Position numbers and translations under genes: made by a program. The notes beneath the pieces are model-generated. The model was given only the letters and a program-made list of their open reading frames with translations, searched no databases and was not told the DNA's origin. Shown one piece after another: positions 47,001 through 56,312 of a stretch of 64,000 nt of DNA; within the stretch, counting starts at the first letter, position 1, and each line of letters opens with the position of its first letter. Source of the stretch: Halichondria panicea (lineage: Eukaryota; Porifera; Demospongiae; Suberitida; Halichondriidae); assembly GCF_963675165.1 (NCBI RefSeq), contig NC_087387.1, positions 1,433,001 to 1,497,000 of the forward strand. Reading direction: 5' to 3'.

Positions 47001-50000
47001 AGATGGAGAATGATCTACCAAGTAGAAGTAGTTGGTCTACCCAATAGAAAGGTAGCTGCTAATCTCCTTGTGGATCCATCTACAGTGCATAGAACAGTGT
47101 GTCTATTCAGAGCTACTGGGAACGTTAAACCTAGTCAATATCCTCCTAATCAGGGAACTGCTAAACTCACTGCTATAGATAAAGTGATGATAGTGGCTGT
47201 GCAAAAATCTATGATATGTGTACATACAAATTATATAATACTAATCTACTAATGGATGCATGGACTGCTAAAAATGTGTTTGGGGTATCACCCAGGTATC
47301 TCGTGGATCATACGGTTGTTTCTATAATCTGGGAGTGTTCTTCTACGATCGATATTTTCATATTTCTCATTTCCATACCTGGCGACGGGGTTTCATCGCT
47401 ACTTAGGCACTGGCAAGGTTTACATAGATCTATATCTTGGTCTACAGCATAATGCCAAGGAATCAACATTGAAAAAGCTACTGAGCATGGGTGCCCCAAA
47501 AACGATATCCAGTCACCAGTTCTTCTCAGCGTACTTGCCGTATTCTTGTCAACAAGTTTAGCGTATAAGGCAATGAAGCCAATTAACATGATTACCGCAC
47601 ACCCACACTGAATTATTGGCCATATTTTACGTTTGTGTTTACGACAACAGCTACAGAAACATTTTGTGTAGAAGAATATGCTGGTATAAGCAATGATGAC
47701 AGTTTCGAGTACGGTAGCACTTAAAAGCCCCCCCATTGTTGAAGCAGCCCCTGAAAAATCTAGTACAATCGCGTAACATACTGCAGTAAAGTTACGGCTA
47801 TCGATAAAATCAGAGCAGTTGGTAATGGGAAGCTGAGTATAGTTATCATCAAAAATGTAACAATCACGACTAGCATCGCATGAAAGGTCTGAATCCACAA
47901 AGAATAGATCCACTCCAGTTGCAAAACAGAATCCGAAAAACAGTAGCACTTTCATTGCAAGCATAAAATGAAGGAGATGTGCCGATTCCACAACAGAATA
48001 TTCATTGATGAATAATCGCTCACGCCCAAATCTATCAGCAGTAGTCCTCTGTGGAAACTCCCGAACGAGTCCCAATTTTCCTCCAAACAATAGTTTAACT
48101 AGTGAGTTACCACAGTTCAACACAGAAAATATTATAAATTTGACCATTTTGTCAATAATAGCATCATCTGATTTTGGGTTTTTTTTAACAGTAAATCGAG
48201 TAGTACCATAAGTGGCTGAATGCTCAGTAAGTTGCGAGGGGGAATTGTACTCAGGCTTGCACCTGTAACATCCTCGTATGGAATGACAAATGTGGTGTGA
48301 ACTTGAGCACTCTTCACAGCTTTTACAATCTTGGCATTTTAGTCGACCGCATGCATGGCAGTGGCATTTGGGACACTGACACGAGTTCTCAAAACGTTCG
48401 CTATTAAGACAGCACAAGCATAAGTAAGAGATTACCAATATGATAATAACAACGATAACCAATATCCAAACAACAAGAATGGGAATGATATCCAAAAACA
48501 GATAAAAATCTTCAGAACAACTGTTTTCATCTAGAATTCCTGAGCAGCGTTGGAAGACCATTGTATGTAGAATCCTATGTTATAGTTAAACTGCGCCTCG
48601 TGGTTTATCAGATTACTCGAGCGTGTAAATCAAATATACCACTCGAGGCCATAGTTTAACTGGCTTGTACTATGTTTAGAATTGTACTACTATGTTTAGC
48701 TACTTCCTGTCATGCTTCTTCAATGAATATGCTTATAACTACTGTTTGACGTCACTGTTGCTATAGCTATGCAATGAATTTGCTATCTTTTTAAAAAGCA
48801 ATGGCTGATTCAAGCAAGCGTCTATGATTCAAGCAAGCAATTGTGAAGGCTGTGTTTCTGCATCTTTATAGAAGGCACTTCAAGAAAGTACACTGGTGCT
48901 ACTTGTCTACAAAGAGTGCAAATGTACCCGAAAATATCATTCCACAAGCCTACTGTACTGGCCCAGTGCAGTGCAGTCTCTTTAGTCTGAGAAACACTTG
49001 GCAGTCTGGACCCTTCTTACTGCTCCTGGTCCCATGCACCAATGTAATAAGCAGGTTGTGACAACCAATGTTGAAAGTTGAAAAAAAGCAACACAAACAA
49101 ACCAGTATCGTTCGGTTCACGGAGTTCTTCCAAATTTGCCTCCTTTTTGGAACTATTCATAGCTCGAACTTGGCTCTTTTTATGTTGACTAAAATCATTA
49201 GTAGTCTGTTTTGTATTGAATTCTCTCTAGCTCTAATATTGCTAATATTGATTGAATTGAGTAGTGTGTCATTGTTTTAATTGAAACAGTGTGTCAATTT
49301 TGTTGCAAAGGTGGGATACTGTATTCAGTTCTAGCTGTACATGTAGTTTGACCACAAGCTATGGTATATGGCAGTTATACACTAGGGTATAACTGCCATA
49401 TACCATGGCTGTGGTCAGACAGGTTGTATAAGTAGTATAAACTACAACTGAAGCCTTTGATCTTTGGTGCAACCATAGTACAAAGTAACTATAATTTTGT
49501 TCTGCATGGATATATACATACTTGTCTTTTATAGAGGGGGTCCATAGGCACGTGCGACTTATTCCTCTAATAATAATTATGAATATCAGACTAGCTGGCA
49601 CATGCGACTTATTCCTCTGATAATAATTATAGACTAGCTGGCACATGCAACTTATTCCTCTGATAATAATTATGAATATCAGACTAGCTGGCACATGTCA
49701 CAGCAAGTGTGCATAATGAATTTTATATATACCCCACTTAGCATCTATAGGTGCATGGGGTTTAAATTCCAGCCCAGAGCACACATGCACTGATTGATGA
49801 ATAATAACCATCAAAAAGGGGCGAGGCTCGCTAGACATTCTTATCTATAATTTTTGCGCATGCAAGGCCAGTAACCTGACTTTGATTAGAGTTGTGAGCC
49901 ATATTATAGTTTATATGTAGTGTTTTGAAAATCTAATCAATAACAATAATTATCAAGAGTATAAATTATGATAGAGAAGAGAGTATCGAACGTAGGCATA

Positions 50001-51245
50001 CTGTATTTTTTGTGCCACAAGCAGTTGTTAATAAAACCACGTGAAGGGAGTAAGATATAGTCTCACAAGTAGCTGTCAGAAGGGGGAAAGGACGTCTGGT
50101 CGAACCCGCCACTTTTCCATGATACTCAGGAATGTGATATGTGTATAAATATCATTACCGTTGTTATATCACGAGACTATAATTGAGATAAATGTCAAAT
50201 GTTGTCAGAACACGTCATAATACTGAACAAAATTAATGTTTAAAAAGAAAAGCACAGTATTTTTTAATAGTCTGCGAAGAGTATTGTTCTCTACAAGAAG
50301 AAAGAATAGTACAGAGTCCCACTACAGAACACATTGTTCCCTCAAGAGCTGCTCCCAGACAAACAACACGTCTCTAGATCTACACACATTTCTTTCAAAA
50401 CTTTTTGTTTGGGTTTAAGCTGGAACAGACAAACAGTCTGACACACACACAGTCAGCTTTACCGTATCCTCGTGCGGCTACACCTCGAGGCATAATTATG
50501 ATGGTACAGACCACAATTAAATTCCTCATGCTCTAAAGAGACTGCAATGGCATTCAAAGTAGAGAACAATAAAGCTTTATTTTGCAAATTAATATAAAAA
50601 AAAACGTTACTAGAAGCCTATAGAAGCTCTTACTTGGGCTTCATTGATCAGTGAGCAGCTGTAGCAGCTAGCCTAGACAGACACACTACCATATACCTCG
50701 CTTGCGCATGTGCACCGAGCCATAATTACTACGCATACCAATAAACTATACACGTACTGTACATGTACAATCCTGTATGTGGCATTCATGCTCCAGCAAT
50801 TCAAAGCAAGCTACATGTACATCAATTTTTAACGACACTCTTCATATCCGGAAACAGTCTAAGACTAAAGAGAACGTACTGATAAGACGTTTTGTTTCCC
50901 TCCACTTTGAGAACCGACTCTCCTGATCAGGTGTGAACGCTTCCCATTGCCTCTTCATACGCCAGTAGTCCTCCTCCCTCGTCTGTGACAGTGTGAGGGT
51001 AGTGTGCATGTGGAGTGGGCATATTGGTGGAGAATGGTATATACTACATAATTATATATACGTACATGTAAGAGGTAAGTTTCTACTTCAAATTTTTATG
51101 GCTATCCATTTTCAAGTTACAATGAAAACAGTATCCTAGCTCACCACTCTTAGGTCCATTCTCTCTATGTCAGTGTCTCCAAATGGCATGTAGCCAAGCA
51201 GATACTTCCATGCTTCTTTGCGGAGTTTCTCCTCTATCCCCTGTG

Positions 51246-51323
<78 letters not shown>

Positions 51324-51829
51324 ACAGGGTTTGATAAAATTGATAGCATAAGTATTGATGGCCAGAGAATACACAAGACAATCAATAAGACAGGGAGCAT
51401 TCATACAAGCTTAGATTCACAGTGTCACATAGATCATCTTCTTAATGTGGCAATGTCTACATACATACATACATTAGTACAACCAGTAAATAGGATTGAC
51501 AGTGCTTCATGGTCGATCATTACCCACTCTTTGAGTTTGCATGCAGCAAATTGAAAAAATGTTCATCATGTGTCTAAAACTAAGGTACTATTGTATGTGT
51601 GTTCACAAATGTTCATACATGATAGCAAATGACTCCTTTATTACCAAATAGGGTATAATGTGATAACGAGGTAATAACTGACCCCGTACATGACCCTCCC
51701 TCTGAATCTGAGCTCCTTCTCGGGTGTGATCCTCCCCCAGTCGTCACGGAAACACTCCCACTCATCCACAGAGACGGGTGGCTGGCGAGGATGGATGGCA
51801 GGACGCACTGGGAGCTTGCCCTGTGAGGT

Positions 51830-51873
<44 letters not shown>

Positions 51874-54800
51874 GTGTGTACGTGGTGTGTGTGTGTGAGA
51901 GAGAGAGAGAGGAAGAATGTTAATCTAAAGCAATAAGCTAAGGTCTAGTGTCTGTCAGAGCAATTTATAAAATGAAAGATTTCCCTGAATTAATTGAATA
52001 GCCTCCTACACAGGCCTCTCGACCAAGCAATTAATAAGGAGCTTGAAGTATCAACCGAAGTGGGTGTGGGGACGAGACTAGTATTAGATTCAAAAGGCAA
52101 GTAGTTGGTTGTACAGTGTAGGGTGGAACTATAGCAACATGACAAGCTATCAATCTCACCCTAATGTCAGTGATGATTTGAAAGTCAGAGATGAGAGATG
52201 CCTCAGGGTCATCAGGGGATTTCCCCTTACCCCCGGCTTGTGGGGGTGGGCTGCGACCAGACTTCATGTCACTCAGTACCACAGTCTGTATAGTCTCTTC
52301 AAGGTCATCGTTCTCTGTGCCCGGTCGCACCTACAGGAACATGTGACATGCACACTTGCTATTGCATGTATATCTGTTGCTACATGTACATACGTAAATA
52401 TACACAAAGCAATGGATTTTTAACCAGCCCCAAATCATCAATTAAAATCTTGAAACTAGCCACTCTTGATTGAACGCAATTTTAATCAATCATTGAAATA
52501 ATAATAATTATGTAAGTCCATTTGCCTTTGCTTTCTTCAAAACTTGATCAAAAAGCTACTAAATTATTGGAAATTATTTATGGGCTCTCAAAGTTAGCTA
52601 GTGACACAGGGCGTACTGCATAATTATATACGAAGTAGCACTTACATCCAATAGTTTCTTGTCTGGCAGTAGATGTTGTCTCACGGCTCTGGTGATGCCC
52701 ACGAATCCAGACACTGCATCTTGGAGCAGGTTCTCCACGCCTGGCTTGTTTGGTTTGCTGTTCTGTAGGGCCGGGGAGTCCGTCTTTGTCTGAGGGGGGG
52801 CGAGCTTGGAACGGGAGGATTTGTTGAATGTGGTTACTCGATATAGAAATGGATTAGTGGAGTCCCTGCAAGCATGGAGATGTGTAACCATGGAGATAGG
52901 AAGTACAGAATTATAAATTTTCAGCATTTCGATTTACTAGTATTTACACGAACGGATTTATTTGAATTTGTACAATCAAAGTATGCTAATCCGCCAGTTT
53001 CAGAGCAAATGACATGTTTTATAACTGCCATAGGCTACAAATGACATGTGCTAGCTTTAGGCAACGTGTTGTTGGTGTGTACCTGATGAGGTAGGTGTAT
53101 CTCTGCAGGGACTGAATGAGTCCCCCCGTCCCTCCATCGTGGAAATGGAGGGTGGGCAACTCACGGCCGTCGGTCAGGAAGAATGTCAGACACCTGTGCA
53201 ACAGAGAACACGTAATGTTATAACCACAAGAGCACCGTTAGCAAAACGTATAGACTAGAATTTCTATTCTGAAATGAGATGACTCAGTAACAGTATACGT
53301 AGGTACAGGGTTCAACACTAACATACATCTTTGTACTTTATGTACCGTATAGTGGGTATATTTAGAGGGTATAAACGTTTGCGGAAAGACCAATTAAAAG
53401 TTTTTGCAGATTTAATTTTCGCAGCCTTTCGGCAGCATGCATACATGCATGTGATATTAAATTCGTGGAAATCGCAAACATTTATACCCTCAAAATATAC
53501 GGTATCAAGTTCTATTGTACACAACTGACAGTTGCAATATTGAAAGCTAACACGATCTCACTCACTTCTTTGACTGACTGGATTCTTTAATTGAGTGTAT
53601 TTTCGAAATAGGGAAATTGACGGTGTCTGCCCTGGGGTGCTCCTTGGAGGTGAGGCGTGTGGGTGTGGTAGTGGACACTATACCAGTCACCCGTGCATCT
53701 CCGTCTGATCTGTACCGTACACCTGAGGGTATAGTGATACATGTACATGTGGTTACATGTGCCGTAGTATTACTTTATGGATGAGGGAGGGGAAAACATT
53801 GCAATTGTCCAAACACTTAGTGAAGGCTATCAAAATTAAACGGGAGATCTTTGGTTGTTATTTGAAAACGAAATCTGCTTACTTATCTTTACTGGACATA
53901 CATGTACCCATGCATACAGTTAGAAGCATATGCTCCTGGTACAGTATACACACGTACATACACACACACACGTGTACACAACATTGGTTTATCAAAAATC
54001 ACAAATCAAAAATACCATGCAAAAATCAACAAACTTTAATCTCACCTTGATCCTTGATATGCACATGTGACTGTGTTGTTGGGCTGGTTGCTTGGTTACC
54101 AGGGGAGCTGAGTATCGAGTCAGGGCCCTCTAAGTTAGAGAGCTTGTAGTCTCTATCGGGATACTTGAGCTCCTGAGAGTCTATCATCTCAGGTGGCTCC
54201 ACTGGGGGGGGGGGGGGGCATATAATTATACTTAGAGGGAACACATGGACCCAGAGACTATTACTGCCCAAGTTTATATTGACAGCTCTGTCAGAGAGGT
54301 CCATTTGTACCAACAAGGAGTAATATATGCAACTTGGAGGATAAGTTTTATAAGACTTGGGGCTCTAAGATCAAAGATGTTTTTCAAAACAACTGTTAAT
54401 TTATGCAGTGTGCGTGTGGAGTTGTCCCCTGTGCCAGGATCTAATTGGCGCCGCCAATCAGATCGTAGATTGTAAAACGTCATTATCAACCCACTGTTAA
54501 TTACGCTGAAAATAGGCTCACAAGCTCAACAGTTATGATATTTAATTATTGCGATCAGGTATATATCAATAGATCTAGACTGGGGGTGGCTTAGAGCTAC
54601 AGAATAACATGTAGACAGACTGATTATTACCCGGCCCTCACCTATCTCGTCGACCATGGCCCAACCGTCGGCCTGTGCTGAGTAGAGGGAGGCCACGTCA
54701 TCGTGAGACAAGTCATTTGGCTTCCAGTTCAAGTAGAACTCTGTACCCTACAAGTACACGTACACAAAGGAGGGGGAAGAACCTTTCATTGATTATACAA

Positions 54801-55263
54801 CACAAATAGAAACTAATGCAGTTCACAACAAAGTATTAAGCATGCATCAGATCACACACGCAACACTACATGTACTGCAACTAATGCTGGTCAAAGGTAA
54901 GTTTACAAATCTTCAACGACCATCATTGTATAATTATACAATGCGACTACTAATTTCCATGCTGTATCCACGTCCACCATTTAATATATGCACCTTGTCT
55001 GTGATTCGTACCACTCCGCAAATTTTGAGTTCAAAACCAGCAGCTGACAGTTCGGCAGGTATGTAGATGTACACCTCATGGACTTCGTACACTACCACCC
55101 CCGGCTGACCACCAGACGTCTCAATCTCATAGTGGACCTGACCTCCGGAACTCGGCTTGCTGGGTGCACTAGCATTGGCACTGGGGTAGGTAGCACTGGG
55201 GTAGGTAGCACTCGCATAGGACCCAGGGGTAACTTCTTGTTTAAACTTGTTTGCAGCAGACAT
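43760..55263 (-). CDS. TBC1D15/TBC1D17-type Rab GTPase-activating protein
   Basis: Rab GAP acting on late endosome/mitochondria-linked Rabs in animals. Sixteen phased exons give 760 residues: 55263-54994, 54747-54642, 54201-54046, 53722-53566, 53193-53083, 52865-52646, 52330-52160, 51820-51683, 51240-51145, 50982-50880, 45300-45184, 44988-44888, 44826-44727, 44504-44407, 44354-44238, 43981-43760. The N-terminal half matches the DUF3548/PH-like region ([19 protein letters not shown]). The TBC domain starts near residue 440 and keeps the catalytic motifs: RKEAW, INKDVLR (finger Arg) and YVQGMSDLL (finger Gln), then [14 protein letters not shown] and [17 protein letters not shown] repeated [13 protein letters not shown] segment lies near the N-terminus. 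Intron 10 is 5.6 kb and holds another gene on the same strand. Divergent from MSRB1, 297 bp away. Confidence 0.94.
43982..44048. repeat. (GT)n microsatellite
   Basis: GT repeats abut the acceptor of the last coding exon of the TBC1D15-type gene. Confidence 0.85.
45020..45106. repeat. TTACCTGTGCATTAT..GTCATGTGTACATATAAG duplication
   Basis: Two tandem copies of about 40 bp, the second with an inserted AATATAATTAT. Confidence 0.7.
45575..45705. mobile_element. Inverted-repeat element (TAGACACTGTTTAGGAAG ends)
   Basis: Arms of about 38 bp: TAGACACTGTTTAGGAAGTT then TCTACATGATTTAGAAG, mirrored at the right (CTTCTAAATCATGTGGAAAC). TA at both edges is compatible with a TA target site. In the large TBC1D15-type intron. 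Confidence 0.8.
45706..46452. repeat. Degenerate inverted element with nested hairpin
   Basis: AAGCATTTTAGATCAT at the left and ATGATCTAAAGGCTT at the right are inverted, each followed inward by an ATACTG..CAATCAGAT-like stretch. The repeated TACATGATTTTCTAAGT motif occurs at 45762, 45782 and 46370. A dispersed AGCCTCGATTCCAGGCCGC hairpin sits at 45805-45845. Confidence 0.5.
46945..47250 (+). pseudogene. Transposase N-terminal fragment (Tc1/IS630-like helix-turn-helix), frameshifted
   Basis: From ATG 46945 one frame reads [20 protein letters not shown] and breaks near 46995. The next frame continues [53 protein letters not shown]. This is the HTH plus linker pattern of Tc1-like transposases (R-K-V-A...P-S-T-V..R, T-G, L-T..D). 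No DDE catalytic domain follows. A decayed fragment inside the TBC1D15-type intron. The superfamily call is tentative. Confidence 0.55.
47308..48561 (-). CDS. Intronless multi-pass membrane protein of unknown function
   Basis: A single uninterrupted 417-codon frame inside intron 10 of the TBC1D15-type gene, on the same strand. Not recognised as any family. Strong hydrophobic segments lie at about residues 20-52, 138-160, 195-223, 258-300 (one long or two) and 313-336, with a weaker one at 352-372. Between the first and second is a Cys/His cluster (61-101: [19 protein letters not shown] and [18 protein letters not shown]) that could bind zinc. The loop at 224-259 has three N-glycosylation sequons (NYT, NCS, NFT) and paired cysteines, so it is probably extracellular or lumenal. 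A CFCSCC motif at 301 suits palmitoylation. It could be a retrocopy or a lineage-specific receptor or channel-like protein; no evidence decides. Real coding is inferred from length, composition and coherent topology. Confidence 0.7.
   Translation of the reverse strand: MVFQRCSGILDENSCSEDFYLFLDIIPILVVWILVIVVIIILVISYLCLCCLNSERFENSCQCPKCHCHACGRLKCQDCKSCEECSSSHHICHSIRGCYRCKPEYNSPSQLTEHSATYGTTRFTVKKNPKSDDAIIDKMVKFIIFSVLNCGNSLVKLLFGGKLGLVREFPQRTTADRFGRERLFINEYSVVESAHLLHFMLAMKVLLFFGFCFATGVDLFFVDSDLSCDASRDCYIFDDNYTQLPITNCSDFIDSRNFTAVCYAIVLDFSGAASTMGGLLSATVLETVIIAYTSIFFYTKCFCSCCRKHKRKIWPIIQCGCAVIMLIGFIALYAKLVDKNTASTLRRTGDWISFLGHPCSVAFSMLIPWHYAVDQDIDLCKPCQCLSSDETPSPGMEMRNMKISIVEEHSQIIETTV
48584..48661. 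repeat. Palindrome next to the nested membrane gene start
   Basis: AGTTAAACTGCGCCTCGTGG and CCACTCGAGGCCATAGTTTA arms, about 25 bp upstream of the ATG of the nested gene. Could be a MITE remnant or part of its promoter. Confidence 0.6.
49349..49417. repeat. Near-perfect 33-bp-arm hairpin
   Basis: TGACCACAAGCTATGGTATA then TGGCAGTTATAC is mirrored almost exactly after a 4-6-bp loop (GTATAACTGCCATATACCAT). Likely a very short foldback element. Confidence 0.75.
49553..49700. repeat. GACTTATTCCTCT-AATAATAATTAT tandem repeat
   Basis: Three tandem copies of about 45-60 bp with GGCACATGCGACTTATTCCT, TAATAATTAT and GACTAGCT. Confidence 0.8.
51247..51322. repeat. (GT)n microsatellite
   Basis: About 75 bp of uninterrupted GT beginning six bases from the acceptor of a TBC1D15-type exon (on the minus strand a polypyrimidine-like CA run). 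Confidence 0.9.
51832..51912. repeat. (GT)n(GA)n microsatellite
   Basis: GT repeats with a short ACGTGG interruption, then GA repeats, abutting an exon acceptor of the TBC1D15-type gene. Confidence 0.85.
53343..53504. mobile_element. MITE, TACCGTATAG family, type 1
   Basis: TACCGTATAGTGGGTATATT at the left; the right end TATACCCTCAAAATATACGG lacks the GCGGG block. The core GCATGCATACATGCATG matches the 528 copy. In a TBC1D15-type intron. Confidence 0.7.
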
Positions 55264-55559
55264 TGATAACGTTTGGTGGATTTGTGATTGGACAGTACTT
55301 TCTCAGACGTTAGTTGGCTTTGATATCAGGTCACTGATGCAATTTGGGACCGCGTGGTTACAGTCTAGAACTAACTCTTGCTTGATCATGTGTCTTCTAT
55401 TGGAACTATAAATTATTGTTATTGCAACGCAGGGGGCGTGGCACGACCCTTTCAACTTTTACCACAACACATGAAGTCACTGTCACATGTGGTAGACTAG
55501 AGTCTCTCATATCACCAGAACAAGTGATAAGGATCTCCCATATCCCCTGTTTCACCAGC
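55264..55559. promoter_or_regulatory. Divergent promoter, TBC1D15-type / MSRB1
   Basis: 296 bp between opposed ATGs. TGATGCAAT at 55335-55343 is a consensus C/EBP-ATF response element, the type ATF4 complexes use in stress and amino-acid responses. Use of the site is inference. Confidence 0.5.
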
Positions 55560-55940
55560 ATGACTTTCTGTGGCTACAATAGAGAGCACTTTAGAGATCA
55601 TTTTGAAGAAGGTAAACTTGACAAAAATTCATTATGACATACACGTACACATACACGACACATACATGCAGGTACTTACGTGTGTGTGAAATGTGGACAC
55701 CAGTTGTTTGAGAGCACCCGTAAATTCGATCACCCCTCCGCCTGGCCCGCCTTCTCCAAGACTGTGAGCCCAGAGAGTGTAAGAAAGGAACAAGAGACGG
55801 CCACTGCATTCAGAGTATCCTGTGGTCAATGTGGGCAGAGGCTGGGACACGAGTTTCTGCATGATGGGCCAAGTCGTGAACAATCAAGGTTCTGAATAAC
55901 ATCTTCCACCCTGTCTTTCAAACAAAAGGACAGTAAATAA
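55560..55940 (+). CDS. MSRB1: Selenoprotein methionine-R-sulfoxide reductase B1 (in-frame UGA = Sec)
   Basis: Reduces methionine-R-sulfoxide in proteins. Two phased exons, 55560-55611 and 55672-55940, give 106 residues if the TGA at 55893-55895 is read as selenocysteine (human MSRB1, 116). The SelR/MsrB fold is complete: start MTFCGYNREHFRDHFEEG, zinc cysteines VCVKCG and SCGQCG, SAWPAF, GHEFLHDGP, and QSRF immediately before the TGA. Mammalian MSRB1 has Sec at exactly this position (QSRF-Sec), where other MsrBs have catalytic Cys. After the TGA the frame continues ITSSTLSFKQKDSK to TAA, mirroring the short tail after Sec in MSRB1. A stop reading would delete the catalytic residue from an otherwise well-conserved enzyme. 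A candidate SECIS lies 75 bp past the TAA. Confidence 0.93.
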
Positions 55941-56015
55941 CTTGTAGGGGGCTTGTGTCATGAGGGAGGGAGGGGGGGGGGTATCTGAACTTGTTTTTGT
56001 TTGTCGTTTTTAATG

Positions 56016-56089
56016 GAGCTGGTTATGAGATTGTAACTCTTAAATCTGCCACACACAGAGAGGTTACAGTTGATGATTTTACACAGCTC
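56016..56089 (+). promoter_or_regulatory. Candidate SECIS element in the MSRB1 3' UTR
   Basis: Core ATGA at 56025-56028 and TGAT at 56071-56074 can form the non-Watson-Crick quartet. Lower stem GAGCTG/CAGCTC is perfect; upper stem GTAAC..TCT pairs with AGAG..GTTAC; the apical loop begins with AAA at 56042-56044, 13 nt after ATGA. This fits eukaryotic SECIS form. Internal-loop asymmetry is larger than usual. A polyadenylation signal AATAAA follows at 56265. Confidence 0.75.
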
Positions 56090-56147
56090 TTGATATTATT
56101 ATGTGTTTTTTAATTTTTATACGGTATAAATTCTGTGTGAACATTAC

Positions 56148-56270
56148 TTTATTTGTCAACAATTATTGATTGTCTACACAAGACAAGTAATGATTTCGAT
56201 CTACAGTAGCCTAGGTAACGTACGTGTATGTGTAGCACAACAAAAACAGAATATAAACTGAGCTAATAAA
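56148..56270. terminator. Overlapping polyadenylation signals, MSRB1 (+) and TOLLIP (-)
   Basis: AATAAA on the plus strand at 56265 and on the minus strand at 56148-56153 point past each other, so the two 3' UTRs probably overlap by over 100 bp. Confidence 0.5.
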
Positions 56271-56312
56271 TTTGTGGGTCATGTACATACAGTATATGCA
56301 TTGTTCTGCGCT

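Larger units (their letters stand above)
48662..50879. other. Remaining TBC1D15-type intron sequence
   Basis: No convincing exon or RNA gene. It contains a perfect hairpin (49349-49417) and a tandem repeat (49553-49700). Small open frames here are not supported by homology or splice phase. Confidence 0.5.

Noticed and set aside
50070-50125. Possible tRNA (GGTTCGACC on the minus strand)
   Set aside because: The putative T-arm does not pair and no acceptor or anticodon stem could be found.
55893-55895. TGA as an ordinary stop of MSRB1
   Set aside because: It falls exactly on the catalytic Sec position, the frame continues with a family-like tail, and a SECIS candidate follows.
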